Shown here: piece by piece, positions 47,678 through 60,241 of the stretch
Numbering within the stretch: position 1 is the first letter of the stretch
Layout of the letters: each line of letters opens with the position of its first letter
Source of the DNA: Trachythela sp. YZ-2020
Taxonomy: Eukaryota; Cnidaria; Anthozoa; Malacalcyonacea; Clavulariidae
DNA: 64,000 nt
Assembly (NCBI GenBank): GCA_016169945.1
Contig: JADLSH010000331.1
Span: 744,001 to 808,000 of the forward strand
Reading direction: 5' to 3'
Notes under the pieces: generated by a model
Seen by the model: only the letters and a program-made list of their open reading frames with translations
Database searches by the model: none
Told to the model about the DNA's origin: nothing
Made by a program: the position numbers and the translations under genes

Positions 47678-50449
47678 TGAAATCCGATTATTACTTCATG
47701 ATAAATATCTAGATGTTTTAGCAGTTAATGAAACCCGTTTGGACTCCACTATTTCCGATGGGATTGTTAGCATTGAAGGTTATGACTTGCTACGTGCTGA
47801 TCGGAATAGAAATGGAGGAGGGGTATGTATTTATATAAGACGTCATAGAAATTATGAAAATCGCCCTGATCTAATTCCAACAGGCCTTGAAGATCTCTGT
47901 GTGGAAATTAAGCAGGCTAATAGTCAATCTTTTATAGTTTCAAGTATTTATAGACCACCATGTTCCGCTAGTGAAGTGTTTATAAAAATTGAGAGGCTAA
48001 TCAAATCAATTGATGATGAAAATATAGAATTTTATATTTTGGGAGATTTAAATTGTAATATGCTAGAACCAACTCTGTCCACCACTAGAAGGCTTCAAGA
48101 CGTTTTGGAATTATATCAGCTTACACAATTAATTAATAGCCCTACGCGTATTACCCAGTCTAGCCAATCATTATTGGATGTAGTAATTGCGTCAATGCCT
48201 GAAAAAATAATTTTTTCAGGTGTAGTCCATCTCGGAATTAGTGATCACAGCCTCATTTATAGTATTCGGAAAATAAGTACAAGAATAAAAACTGATTTAC
48301 AAGGTTCTGTCGAGTATAGAAATTTTAAGAATTTCAATGTTTCAGGCTTTCTATATGACTTACAAAATATACCTTGGGAAGAAATAAGATTTAAAAGAAA
48401 TGTAGATGAAATGTGGTTATGGAAAACATTCTTTGTAGATGTGCTGGATAAACATGCCCTGTGAGAGTAAAAAGACTAAGAAAAGGGGCAATATTCCTTG
48501 GGTAAGCCGGGAAGTAAAGGAAAATTATTTAAAAGAGATGCTCTTAAGCGTAAAGCAATAAAGACAAATAAAGAAGAAGACTGGAGACTATATAAGTCAT
48601 CTAGAAATGTTGCGAACACTGCTTTGCGCAGTGCTAAAAGAGATTATTATGCAAACAAATTCACAAATAATAAACAGAATCCTAAATATGCTTGGAGATA
48701 ATAAACGATATATTAGGTCGAAACAGAAAACAGACTACGATTAATGAAATTAAACTTCCAGGTAAAACTGTTACATCGACCGACGAATTAGTCGACATTT
48801 TTAATGATCATTTTAGTAATATTGGCCCAAAGCTTGCTGAGTCTATTCCAAATGACAATGACGTTAGTTTTCGAGATTTTATTACTCAACAAAAATCTAA
48901 GACAAAGAACAGTTTCTCATTTCGACCAGTGAGTGTAACATTGGTTTACACTCTTCTAGTTAATTTGTCTACCACCAAAGCGACTGGAATGGATAAAATT
49001 TCAGCTAAAATTCTACAAGTAGCAGCTCCAGTTATTGCACCTTCTCTTACTGAGATTTTTAATTTGTCAATTGACTCGGATCAATTTCCTTCTGATTGAA
49101 AGCTGCAAGGGTTATTCCATTGTTTAAGAAAGGTCAGCGGTCCATGTTGGACAACTATAGACCGATATCAATCCTTCCTGTAGTAAGTAAACTTATGGAA
49201 AGAATTATGTATGATCAAATGTATGAGTATCTTAACCAGAATAATCTTTTCTCAAAACACCAATTTGGTTTCAGACCTTATCATTCCACAACTACTACAT
49301 TATTGGATTGTACGAACGAATGGTATACCAACATGGACCGTGGGCTGTATAACTTAGTTATTTTTCTTGACCTAAAAAAAGCATTCGATACAGTCGACCA
49401 CGAAATACTGTTAAGTAAGTTTGAAATGTATGGTTTCCAAAGGAAAGCATTAAATCTTTTACGTTGCTTTTGACGCACCGAACTCAAAGTTGTCAATTGG
49501 CCAGTATACTCGGTGGAGAAAGAAATCATTTGTGGCATTCCTCAGGGAAGTATACTCGGCCCTCTCTTATTTATTATGTATATAAATGATTTGCCAAGCT
49601 GCCTAGAACGCACAACTCCAAGAATGTTTGCTGATGATACTAACTTAACGGCAGTAGGCAGAACAATTAGTGAGGCGGAAGAGGGCGAGCGTAGACATGA
49701 GGAATGTTCAGAAACGGCTTTGTGCAAATAAACTAAGTCTAAATATAATTAAAACCGAGTATGTTGTAATTGGACCACGACATAAAATAAGTAATATTGA
49801 TACCCATCAAGGAGTTAAAATAAATAATCAATTGATTAAAAAGTTAAAAATACCAAAGCTCTTGGAGTTGAATTAGACGAAAACTTGAGTTGGGAAAAAC
49901 ACATTAACCATATTAGCAGTAAAATATCATCAGGTATTGGGGCTATTAGAAAATGAGGAGTATGTCGAACAAGACATTTTGATAAAAGTTTATAATGCCT
50001 TAATCCAACCTTATTTTGATTATTGCTGTGAAGTATGGGATACACTTAATAAAGGCCTAAGCGAACGTCTACAGAAATTCCAAAACAGAGCGGCTAGGTT
50101 GATCATGAACTTAAAAAATGAACATGGTCAGTCTATTTTGGCACGAAAATCTCTAGGCTGGGTAACACTTGAAGAGCGTAGGGCACAAATGAAAGCCAGG
50201 CTCATGTACAAGACAGTTAATGGTTTAGCCCCCCAACGACTATGCGAAGCTTTCCAAAATCTGAATACCATTCATGACCATAATCTGAGAGGTTCTTCAA
50301 CAAGGTTTTATATTCCAAGACCAAAAACGGAATCCTTAAAAAAAGCTTCCAATATTGTGGGGCTAAACTATGGAATCAGATACCTGAAGAGATACGCAAT
50401 TCGGTATCGTATAATTCGTTCTGTAAAAAGCTATCTTCCTCGACCTTAA
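47678..50449 (+). pseudogene. LINE-B copy 1 ORF2: EN-RT, multiply frameshifted
   Basis: Pieces run in series: endonuclease (VLAVNETRLDS, YILGDLNCNM, LGISDHSLIY; 47690-48464), linker (48498-48701), RT start (48692-49099, NLSTTKATGMDKISAKIL), palm A (49096-49473, [16 protein letters not shown]), palm B/C (49513-49731, CGIPQGSILGPLLFIMYIND and MFADDTNL), and thumb (49937-50449). Breaks at 48458, 49098, 49473 and 49690 are one- or two-base losses compared with copy 2b. The break at 48699 (TGGAGATAATAAAC) is shared by both copies and therefore older. Confidence 0.9.
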
Positions 50450-50593
50450 TCTCGACTTAAAGTAGTAGTTAATTTTTTGTCTAAATAGGTATATAAGTGT
50501 ATTTGTTATGTATGTAATATTAGAGCTAGTATATAAATAATAATTTGTAAGTACACATCCCTTTTGGAAATCAGCTTTGGCTGAAAAGGCCAA

Positions 50594-51591
50594 TAGACGG
50601 CCAGCCAGCCTCGAAAAAAGTGACTGTCGATGGCATTTTTTGTTACAAGCAGGAAACCACACTAAATGTCATCGGAGTGTGTTCACTTTGACGGTGAAAG
50701 TGGTTGCCCTCCGTAATTATTCTATTTATGTAGCGAAATTGGAAGGTTTTTATAACGACATTTCGATAGATGGGATTCCATTTAAAAGCAGTTTTCGATA
50801 TCATGGATTTATTGTAATTGGTTCACTGCCTAATTAGCATGTGCAAATTTCTCCTTTTCTTAATTGTCATAACTCAAAGTGACATGCTAATGAGAAACAT
50901 GGTATTACTGGCACTTGTTAAAATACCTGTGTGGAGGCAAGTTTCATTATAAAGATGGATTTATTAGAACGAGTGGTTACCCAAAGGCTTAAATTCGTAA
51001 ATTATTGCGTTTTATTTCGAATATTTACCGATTTTGAAGGTCTATGTGTTATAGTGAAACTACGTGTTTGCGCCAACATGCTGTTTTTCAACCATTTACA
51101 TTCCAAAACTCGACTGGCTCAACAGAAGTATATTGTGTTACACGGGTGGCAACCGGGCGTGTAGTACCGATTCGTATGTAATCTAAACATATGTGATTGT
51201 TGCCTGTCTGTAACACAACAAAAACATATTGTTGTGGCTTCTTTTTGAAAGGTCGTGTTTTGATGTATTTGCGCCATGTTTCTTATTAGCATATCATTTT
51301 GAATTATACGAAAGAAGATTATCCAAATTTTACAAATGTTAATTAGATAGTCAGCCAATTAAAATAAAACAATGATATAAAACACAGCATTCGAAAAAAA
51401 TCCCATCCTTCGAAATGTTTTAGAAAAAACCTTCAAATTTTAGCACATAGATAAAAAAATACGGTTGGCAACCACTCTCACCCTCAAAGTAAACACTATC
51501 CTGAGACATTTTGCGTATTTTCATGCTTGTAACAAAAAATGCCATCGACAGTGTTTTCTAGACACTTTTTTCAAGCTTGGCCGGTCGTCTA
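50594..51591. mobile_element. Foldback-type DNA transposon with about 330-bp TIRs
   Basis: The element begins TAGACGGCCAGCC and ends GGCCGGTCGTCTA. The arms match imperfectly for about 330 bases; the best block is GTCGATGGCATTTTTTGTTA against its complement, and homology continues inward to ATGCTAATGAGAAACATGG. The empty site in copy 2b (GGCCAATGTGTTTAAA, 63831) fixes the ends and shows a CAA duplication (50591-50593, 51592-51594); CAAT is the alternative reading. The middle of about 350 bases codes for nothing recognisable. The superfamily is unknown. Confidence 0.9.
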
Positions 51592-51622
51592 CAATGTGTT
51601 TAAATAAAGTTGATCTATCTAA

Positions 51623-51883
51623 TAGACGCAATAGACGCAATAGACGCAATAGACGCAATAGACGCAATAGACGCAATAGACGCAATAGACGCAATAGACG
51701 CAATAGACGCAATAGACGCAATAGACGCAATAGACGCAATAGACGCAATAGACGCAATAGACGCAATAGACGCAATAGACGCAATAGACGCAATAGACGC
51801 AATAGACGCAATAGACGCAATAGACGCAATAGACGCAATAGACGCAATAGACGCAATAGACGCAATAGACGCAATAGACGCAA
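51623..51883. repeat. Minisatellite array 3, (TAGACGCAA)n, exactly 29 units
   Basis: A pure TAGACGCAA array of 261 bases between the LINE-B 3' end and the LINE-A copy 2 5' end. It is much shorter than array 1, which occupies the same relative place before LINE-A copy 1. Confidence 0.97.
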
Positions 51884-51930
51884 TGTGCAACACAGTGAAG
51901 ACTGAGTAAGACGTGTGTTTAGGAGCTCTG

Positions 51931-52764
51931 ATGAAAATGAATTCGTCGACTGTTATCAATGTATTGTATGACTTTTTTGGCCTGAAGAAAAACAAATTAA
52001 TATGGTCAGGCTCACTCGAAGATCTAAAGGCTTTTGTTCTCACAATAATCGACGAAGAAACAGCTGAAAGTACGCAATGGCGATCACCCAGTGGTGGCAA
52101 ATGGTGCTTCGATAGCGCTCAGCTCAAAGTCACCTGGCATTCAAAGAGCGAAGTCATTTGTTTTGATGGAGCTAAAGCCGAAGTCTTGTGTAAGCGAATA
52201 CGTGATGGTATTGTAAAATCAAGCATACCAGAGAGAGTCGATAATACCGATCTTAATCACTCCTTTGAATGTTTTATGGCCGAAGCTGATCTTAAAGCGA
52301 ACAATCCTAACTTCGATGGAACGCCAAGAGCATATACTTCGTTACTACAAGTCAGCAATATATCCTGCTGTAATAAATCGGATAATAAATATGACGGAGA
52401 TGCGTCTGGGCATAACGAGTCAGGCAAACACAAGGTCGCCTATCAAGATCCGCTCGAGTCGGAGTGTATATTGCTCGACCCGGAGTATACAAGTCTGGGT
52501 GCCTGCTGTGCCTGTTGTGCCAAGCATAGAGAGGATATTAAGAATCTATATGCTGAAATCGCTGTTCTCAAGGAAGCTGTTTTTCCTGAAGGAAAAAAGC
52601 CTGAGAAGCCAACTATGTATATGCAAATGTCTCGCCTACGAAGAGATAATTCTGCTTTAATTACATCAGTTGAACTACTTAGTAAGCAACTCAGTTCAGG
52701 TTCAGTCAACTCCAAAAATTCTGCAAACGATACTGCTATAATCACAGAGAATTCAAATAAGTAA
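51931..52764 (+). CDS. LINE-A copy 2 ORF1, first frame
   Basis: 277 codons from ATG 51931, with a translation identical to ORF1 of copy 1, including the CCACCAKH cluster and coiled-coil segments. It again ends at the same stop and overlaps the esterase frame by 23 bases. Confidence 0.85.
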   Translation: MKMNSSTVINVLYDFFGLKKNKLIWSGSLEDLKAFVLTIIDEETAESTQWRSPSGGKWCFDSAQLKVTWHSKSEVICFDGAKAEVLCKRIRDGIVKSSIPERVDNTDLNHSFECFMAEADLKANNPNFDGTPRAYTSLLQVSNISCCNKSDNKYDGDASGHNESGKHKVAYQDPLESECILLDPEYTSLGACCACCAKHREDIKNLYAEIAVLKEAVFPEGKKPEKPTMYMQMSRLRRDNSALITSVELLSKQLSSGSVNSKNSANDTAIITENSNK

Positions 52765-53540
52765 TCAACCGATTAGTGATGCCTCATTGGCTAGCTACTC
52801 CCAGGATGCATCGATTAGTAATGCTTCATTGCCTAACCTCATCCAAAATCCACCAATTAGTGATGCCTCATTGCCTACCTTCATCCATGCAGCCCCAGCC
52901 GCATCGTTGCCTCGTGTCACCCCATCGCCTCGTGACACCTCACCGTCAAAGTCGAGTAAATCTTCGCCTAATGACGACGATAAAACTCAACGTGCAAAAC
53001 GAGCTGAAGGTCAATCTTCAAACAAGAAAGATGTTGTAGTGATCGCTGGTGATTCGCTGGTGAAAAATGTGGTTGGTGCTTATATGAGCAAAGAGGATTC
53101 TAAACATTATTATGTTGTAAAGGCTTTCCCTGGGGCAACCGTCACCGATATGGAGGATTTTATTAAGCCTATCTCCCGCAAGTCACCGAATAAAGTTATC
53201 GTCCATGTCGGTACAAATGATTTGAAGACAGATTCCACACCGAAAATCATTGCTGATTCCATTATAAATCTGACGACTCAGATAAAAGAGGACTCGCCTA
53301 ATACAACGGTAGGTGTTTCAGCTTTGCTGGTTAGAAGTGACTTCAAAATTAGTGACCAAAGTTAAGCAAGTAAACTTTATCCTAGACAATTACTGTTGTA
53401 TGAACAAGATTCCTTTCTTAAGAAATGCTAATATTAATAACAGTCACCTGAACGATAGAGGCCTTCATTTAAATAAATTAGGTAGTCGGTGCTTACAAAA
53501 CAATTTTATTGAGTTTATAAACAATTTAGACAATAATTGA
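52742..53540 (+). pseudogene. LINE-A copy 2 ORF1b: SGNH esterase, frameshifted
   Basis: Ser/Pro linker, GDSLVKN and VGTNDL are in one frame to 53341. Bases corresponding to CTCCCCAAAA in copy 1 are here CTTCAAAA, which shifts the frame. LNDRGLHLNKLGSRC resumes in the next frame and ends QNNFIEFINNLDNN at 53540, probably the native C-terminus. One Leu/His difference occurs in the linker (TFIH for TFIL). Confidence 0.85.
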
Positions 53541-53579
53541 CATAATACCGTGTCGTTTAGAGCTGCTGCTGTTGATAAT

Positions 53580-56463
53580 ATGCAATCTACGCAAACTATT
53601 ACTTCTAAAGGTCAAAACCTACTCCTACCTAAGATGAGGGGTTTTAAACTTGCGTCGCTTAATATAACTAGCTTAGTTAAGCACATAGATGAGTTGAGAG
53701 TACTTCTAGCCGATAATACGATTGATGTATTGGCTATTAATGAGACAAGGCTTGATTCTATGATTAGTGATACTGAAATGCACATACAGGGCTATGAAAT
53801 TGTTCGCCGTGATAGAAATGGAGGAGGTATCTGTTTCTATATTCGCAGTTGTATTAATTTTTCTATTCGCCTTGATTTATCATTTGATCAATTAGAAAAC
53901 TTGTGCATTTCAATTAATAAGCCTAGATCCAAGCCTTTTCTCATAGTAACTTGGTACAGGCCACCGAATTCGCCTGTGGCTAAGTTCAACCAATTTGAAA
54001 CTCTATTAGATATACTTGACGTCGAAAATATTGAATACTATCTAATGGGTGACTTGAATTGTGATTTGAGCTCTTCAGTCTTGGATCATGGTTCAAGGTT
54101 ACTCATGGATACTATTGAATCATACAATCTCACTCAGCTGATAAAGGAACCTACTCGAATTACGGGTTCCTCTTCTACATTAATTGATCACATCTTTACA
54201 AACACCCTGATAAAGTAGTTTGTTCTGGTGTCTCTCACGTTGGTATAAGCGAGCACAGTCTTATTTATGCTTTTCGAAAGCTTGCAGTTGCCACGTCGGG
54301 TAGGAGCCATTCTACAATAAACTACAGAAAGTTTAAAAACTTTGATCCGATTAGATTTCGTAATGATATCAGTACACAAAATTGAGCTATATTGATGAGT
54401 TTGAAAACCCTAATGATATGTGGTACGCTTGAAAACCACATTTAATTCCGTTGCGGAAAACATGCTCCACTTCGTACAAAGCGTGTCAAGGCTTCTAAAT
54501 CGCCTTGGATTACGTCTCATTTAAAAGATGAAATGCATAAAAGAGATATTCAAAAAATTAAAGCAATTCGTTCCAACAATTCTTCGGATTGGCTTTTGTT
54601 TAAAAGAATGCGTAATTCTGTTAATTACGAAATCTTTCAAGCGAAAGAAAGATATTTCAAAAATGCATTTTATGAAAATAAATGTAATCCAAAAAAGACC
54701 TGGAATATTATTAGTGAACTTACATCTAAGAATTGCAAAAGTTCGCTTATTAATGAAGTCGATTTTAACGGAGACTTAATTAACGATTCTAATAAAATTG
54801 CAGGTGCTTTCAATGATCACTTTTCTAGCATTGGCCCTAGGCTTGCAGATAAAATAAGTTTTAATGAAAAGGACCGGTCATATGTTGATTTTTTATCTTG
54901 TCAAAATGATAATGTCTCCTTTCATCTAAAGGAAACTAATCAACCAACGGTTTTTATACTTTTATCCAAGCTAAGTAAATCAAAAGGAACTGGTCTTGAT
55001 AAAATTTCTTCTAGATTACTTCGAGAATGCCCAGATCTAATTGCCGAATCCCTTAGTCTTATTTTCAATCGTTCTATTATTACTGGCATATTTCCTAATG
55101 AATGGAAATGTGCTAAAGCCGTCCCTATACACAAACAGGGAAAGCGAAACTGTGTCGATAACTATCGACCGATCTCGATTGTCCCTGTTGTGGCAAAGGT
55201 TTTTGAAAGGATCATTTACGATCAAGTGCAATTATATCTATCTGAAAATAAACTATTAACTAATTGCCAGTCAGGGTTTCGTGGTCTGCATTCAACTGTA
55301 ACTGCTCTTCTTGAAGTCACTAATGAATGGGCCTATAACATTGACCATGGAAATGTTAATGCTGTTATGTTCCTTGACCTCAAGAAAGCTTTTGATACTG
55401 TAGATCATGAAATACTGCCAGGTAAACTTAATGCATACGGCATCAGTGGAGTCGCTGGCAATTGGTTTCGATCATATCTTAATGAGCGTAAACAAAAGTG
55501 TTTCGTTAATGGACATCTCTCGACAAGTCGTTTGCTTCGTTGTGGAGTACCCCAGGGGACTATTTTAGGACCGCTTTTATTCCTAATTTACATCAATGAT
55601 TTACCTAATTGCCTCTCACATTCTCGGGCACGAATGTTTGCTGACGATACCAACCTGACATATGCGAGTAATAATATCTATGATATTAACCATCGTCTAA
55701 ATGAAGATCTTGCAAATGTCAGTGAATGGTTGTCGGCAAATAGACTTACCCTAAACCAATCTAAAACCGAATTCATGTTAATCGGCTCTTATCAAAGAAT
55801 TAGTACATTTCAATCTACTCCTTCGTTGGTAATTAATGACGTTCCGATTAGGCAAGTTTCTCATACAAAATCGCTTGGTATACATATTGATGAAAATATG
55901 TCTTGGAATGTTCATATTGCAAAATTGTGTAAAAAAGTTGCTTCAGGTATAGGTGCTCTAAAACACATAAAGCCTTTTGTTCCTTATTCCATCTTGCAAC
56001 AAGTATACAATTGTTTAGTCCAACCTCATTTTGACTATTGTTCCATTGTATGGGATACATGCGGTAGTACTCTTGCTGATAAACTACAAAAACTGCAAAA
56101 TCGAGCCGCTAGAGTTCTGACGTCATCAAGCTATGATACAAATGCTGAATATCTGTTTGAAAGCTTGGCTGGAAAAATCTTGCATCTCAACGTAGAATTC
56201 CCAAGGCTGTCATGGTGCACAAATCTTTAAACGATTTTGCACCAGCCTACCTTTCTGAAATGTTTGTTGATCGCAATAGAGTAACAAATTACATATTGAG
56301 GGACACCAGTGGCAAATTAGCAGTACCTCAACCACGAACAAATTTTCTAAAAAATAGTTTCAGCTACAGTGGTGCGGTACTGTGGAACTCTCTTCCTAAT
56401 GAGTTACGTCAAGTTAATACTTTGCGTAAATTTAAGTCTGATTGCAGCAATTTTATTCGATAA
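53580..56463 (+). pseudogene. LINE-A copy 2 ORF2: EN-RT with about five single-base frameshifts
   Basis: The endonuclease is open to 54207, where ACACCCTG replaces copy 1 ACACCCCTG. Further losses occur near 54385 (AATTGAGC), 54431 (CTTGAAAACC) and 54460 (GGAAAACATG). RT and thumb are then open to 56160, where TTGAAAGC replaces TTGAAAAGC. RT motifs are as in copy 1 ([33 protein letters not shown]), and the frame runs through the site where copy 1 carries its L2 insert. Confidence 0.9.
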
Positions 56464-56646
56464 ATATTAAACTTGTATTCACGGCACTCTTGGAAACCAG
56501 GTATATATCTTAATAGTTGTGTGTGTTTATAAGCGTGTACGTAAATTTTTGTAATACAGTATATATATATATTTAAATTTTTACTCTACTGTAAATCCTG
56601 ATGAGTTTACCGTGACTAAATAAAAGTTCAGTTCAGTTCAGTTCAA

Positions 56647-59600
56647 TAGACGCAGTAGACGCAGTAGACGCAGCAGACGCAGCAGACGCAGCAGACGCAG
56701 CAGACGCAGCAGACGCAGCAGACGCAGCAGACGCAGCAGACGCAGCAGACGCAGCAGACGCAGCAGACGCAGCAGACGCAGCAGACGCAGCAGACGCAGC
56801 AGACGCAGCAGACGCAGCAGACGCAGCAGACGCAGCAGACGCAGCAGACGCAGCAGACGCAGCAGACGCAGCAGACGCAGCAGACGCAGCAGACGCAGCA
56901 GACGCAGCAGACGCAGCAGACGCAGCAGACGCAGCAGACGCAGCAGACGCAGCAGACGCAGCAGACGCAGCAGACGCAGCAGACGCAGCAGACGCAGCAG
57001 ACGCAGCAGACGCAGCAGACGCAGCAGACGCAGCAGACGCAGCAGACGCAGCAGACGCAGCAGACGCAGCAGACGCAGCAGACGCAGCAGACGCAGCAGA
57101 CGCAGCAGACGCAGCAGACGCAGCAGACGCAGCAGACGCAGCAGACGCAGCAGACGCAGCAGACGCAGCAGACGCAGCAGACGCAGCAGACGCAGCAGAC
57201 GCAGCAGACGCAGCAGACGCAGCAGACGCAGCAGACGCAGCAGACGCAGCAGACGCAGCAGACGCAGCAGACGCAGCAGACGCAGCAGACGCAGCAGACG
57301 GAGCAGACGCAGCAGACGCAGCAGACGCAGCAGACGCAGCAGACGCAGCAGACGCAGCAGACGCAGCAGACGCAGCAGACGCAGCAGACGCAGCAGACGC
57401 AGCAGACGCAGCAGACGCAGCAGACGCAGCAGACGCAGCAGACGCAGCAGACGCAGCAGACGCAGCAGACGCAGCAGACGCAGCAGACGCAGCAGACGCA
57501 GCAGACGCAGCAGACGCAGCAGACGCAGCAGACGCAGCAGACGCAGCAGACGCAGCAGACGCAGCAGACGCAGCAGACGCAGCAGACGCAGCAGACGCAG
57601 CAGACGCAGCAGACGCAGCAGACGCAGCAGACGCAGCAGACGCAGCAGACGCAGCAGACGCAGCAGACGCAGCAGACGCAGCAGACGCAGCAGACGCAGC
57701 AGACGCAGCAGACGCAGCAGACGCAGCAGACGCAGCAGACGCAGCAGACGCAGCAGACGCAGCAGACGCAGCAGACGCAGCAGACGCAGCAGACGCAGCA
57801 GACGCAGCAGACGCAGCAGACGCAGCAGACGCAGCAGACGCAGCAGACGCAGCAGACGCAGCAGACGCAGCAGACGCAGCAGACGCAGCAGACGCAGCAG
57901 ACGCAGCAGACGCAGCAGACGCAGCAGACGCAGCAGACGCAGCAGACGCAGCAGACGCAGCAGACGCAGCAGACGCAGCAGACGCAGCAGACGCAGACGC
58001 AGCAGACGCAGCAGACGCAGCAGACGCAGCAGACGCAGCAGACGCAGCAGACGCAGCAGACGGCAGACGCAGCAGACGCAGCAGACGCAGCAGACGCAGC
58101 AGACGCAGCAGACGCAGCAGACGCAGCAGACGCAGCAGACGCAGCAGACGCAGCAGACGCAGCAGACGCAGCAGACGCAGCAGACGCAGCAGACGCAGCA
58201 GACGCAGCAGACGCAGCAGACGCAGCAGACGCAGCAGACGCAGCAGACGCAGCAGACGCAGCAGACGCAGCAGACGCAGCAGACGCAGCAGACGCAGCAG
58301 ACGCAGCAGACGAAGCAGACGCAGCAGCAGACGCAGCAGACGCAGCAGACGCAGCAGACGCAGCAGACGCAGCAGACGCAGCAGACGCAGCAGACGCAGC
58401 AGACGCAGCAGACGCAGCAGACGCAGCAGACGCAGCAGACGCAGCAGACGCAGCAGACGCAGCAGACGCAGCAGACGCAGACGCAGACGCAGCAGACGCA
58501 GCAGACGCAGCAGACGCAGCAGACGCAGCAGACGCAGCAGACGCAGCAGACGCAGCAGACGCAGCAGACGCAGCAGACGCAGCAGACGCAGCAGACGCAG
58601 CAGACGCAGCAGACGCAGCAGACGCAGCAGACGCAGCAGACGCAGCAGACGCAGCAGACGCAGCAGACGCAGCAGACGCAGCAGACGCAGCAGACGCAGC
58701 AGACGCAGCAGACGCAGCAGACGCAGCAGACGCAGCAGACGCAGCAGACGCAGCAGACGCAGCAGACGCAGCAGACGCAGCAGACGCAGCAGACGCAGCA
58801 GACGCAGCAGACGCAGCAGACGCAGCAGACGCAGCAGACGCAGCAGACGCAGCAGACGCAGCAGACGCAGCAGACGCAGCAGACGCAGCAGACGCAGCAG
58901 ACGCAGCAGACGCAGCAGACGCAGCAGACGCAGCAGACGCAGCAGACGCAGCAGACGCAGCAGACGCAGCAGACGCAGCAGACGCAGCAGACGCAGCAGA
59001 CGCAGCAGACGCAGCAGACGCAGCAGACGCAGCAGACGCAGCAGACGCAGCAGACGCAGCAGACGCAGCAGACGCAGCAGACGCAGCAGACGCAGCAGAC
59101 GCAGCAGACGCAGCAGACGCAGCAGACGCAGCAGACGCAGCAGACGCAGCAGACGCAGCAGACGCAGCAGACGCAGCAGACGCAGCAGACGCAGCAGACG
59201 CAGCAGACGCAGCAGACGCAGCAGACGCAGCAGACGCAGCAGACGCAGCAGACGCAGCAGACGCAGCAGACGCAGCAGACGCAGCAGACGCAGCAGACGC
59301 AGCAGACGCAGACGCAGCAGACGCAGCAGACGCAGCAGACGCAGCAGACGCAGCAGACGCAGCAGACGCAGCAGACGCAGCAGACGCAGCAGACGCAGCA
59401 GACGCAGCAGACGCAGCAGACGCAGCAGACGCAGCAGACGCAGCAGACGCAGCAGACGCAGCAGACGCAGCAGACGCAGCAGACGCAGCAGACGCAGCAG
59501 ACGCAGCAGACGCAGCAGACGCAGCAGACGCAGCAGACGCAGCAGACGCAGCAGACGCAGCAGACGCAGCAGACGCAGCAGACGCAGCAGACGCAGCAGA

Positions 59601-59749
59601 CGCAGCAGACGCAGCAGACGCAGCAGACGCAGCAGACGCAGCAGACGCAGCAGACGCAGCAGACGCAGCAGACGCAGCAGACGCAGCAGACGCAGCAGAC
59701 GCAGCAGACGCAGCAGACGCAGCAGACGCAGTAGACGCAGTAGACGCAA
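56647..59749. repeat. Minisatellite array 4, mostly (CAGACGCAG)n, about 345 units
   Basis: It starts TAGACGCAG, TAGACGCAG, becomes CAGACGCAG and ends TAGACGCAG, TAGACGCAA. Rare variants are GACGGAGCA near 57300, CAG losses near 57993, 58480 and 59308, a GACGGCAGACG irregularity near 58061, GACGAAGCA near 58311 and an extra CAG near 58326. A reading frame of about 1038 codons across it is not a gene. Confidence 0.97.
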
Positions 59750-60241
59750 TGAAATCCGATTATTACTTCATGATAAATATCTAGATGTTTTAGCAGTTAA
59801 TGAAACCCGTTTGGACTCCACTATTTCCGATGGGATTGTTAGCATTGAAGGTTATGACTTGCTACGTGCTGATCGGAATAGAAATGGAGGAGGGGTATGT
59901 ATTTATATAAGACGTCATATAAATTATGAAAATCGCCCTGATCTAATTCCAACAGGCCTTGAAGATCTCTGTGTGGAAATTAAGCAGGCTAATAGTCAAT
60001 CTTTTATAGTTTCAAGTATTTATAGACCACCATGTTCCGCTAGTGAAGTGTTTATAAAAATTGAGAGGCTAATCAAATCAATTGATGATGAAAATATAGA
60101 ATTTTATATTTTGGGAGATTTAAATTGTAATATGCTAGAACCAACTCTGTCCACCACTAGAAGGCTTCAAGACGTTTTGGAATTATATCAGCTTACACAA
60201 TTAATTAATAGCCCTACGCGTATTACCCAGTCTAGCCAATC
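59750..60241 (+). mobile_element. LINE-B copy 2a: first 490 bp only, cut by an array
   Basis: The same 5' junction and sequence as copies 1 and 2b, from TGAAATCCGATT through the endonuclease to TAGCCAATC. There it jumps to CAGACGCAG repeats instead of ATTATTGGATG. It is one half of a local tandem duplication (array plus LINE-B 5' end). Confidence 0.93.

Larger units (their letters stand above)
47678..51622 (+). mobile_element. LINE-B copy 1: 5'-truncated CR1-like LINE, with a foldback element in its 3' UTR
   Basis: The element begins TGAAATCCGATTATTACTTC right after TAGACGCAA, inside the endonuclease domain, and ends AATAAAGTTGATCTATCTAA right before TAGACGCAA. It is related to LINE-A but clearly a different family (for example NGGGVCIYIRRH against NGGGICFYIRSC). 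A 998-bp DNA element splits its 3' UTR at 50594-51591. The copy has many one-base deletions relative to copy 2b. Confidence 0.93.
51884..56646 (+). mobile_element. LINE-A copy 2: full-length layout, no L2 insert, several frameshifts
   Basis: Nearly identical to copy 1 from TGTGCAACACAGTG to the (GTTCA)n tail, so the two arose by duplication of a larger unit rather than by independent insertion. It shows the empty target of the L2 insertion near 55667. Differences from copy 1 are mostly single-base losses in short homopolymers. Confidence 0.95.
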
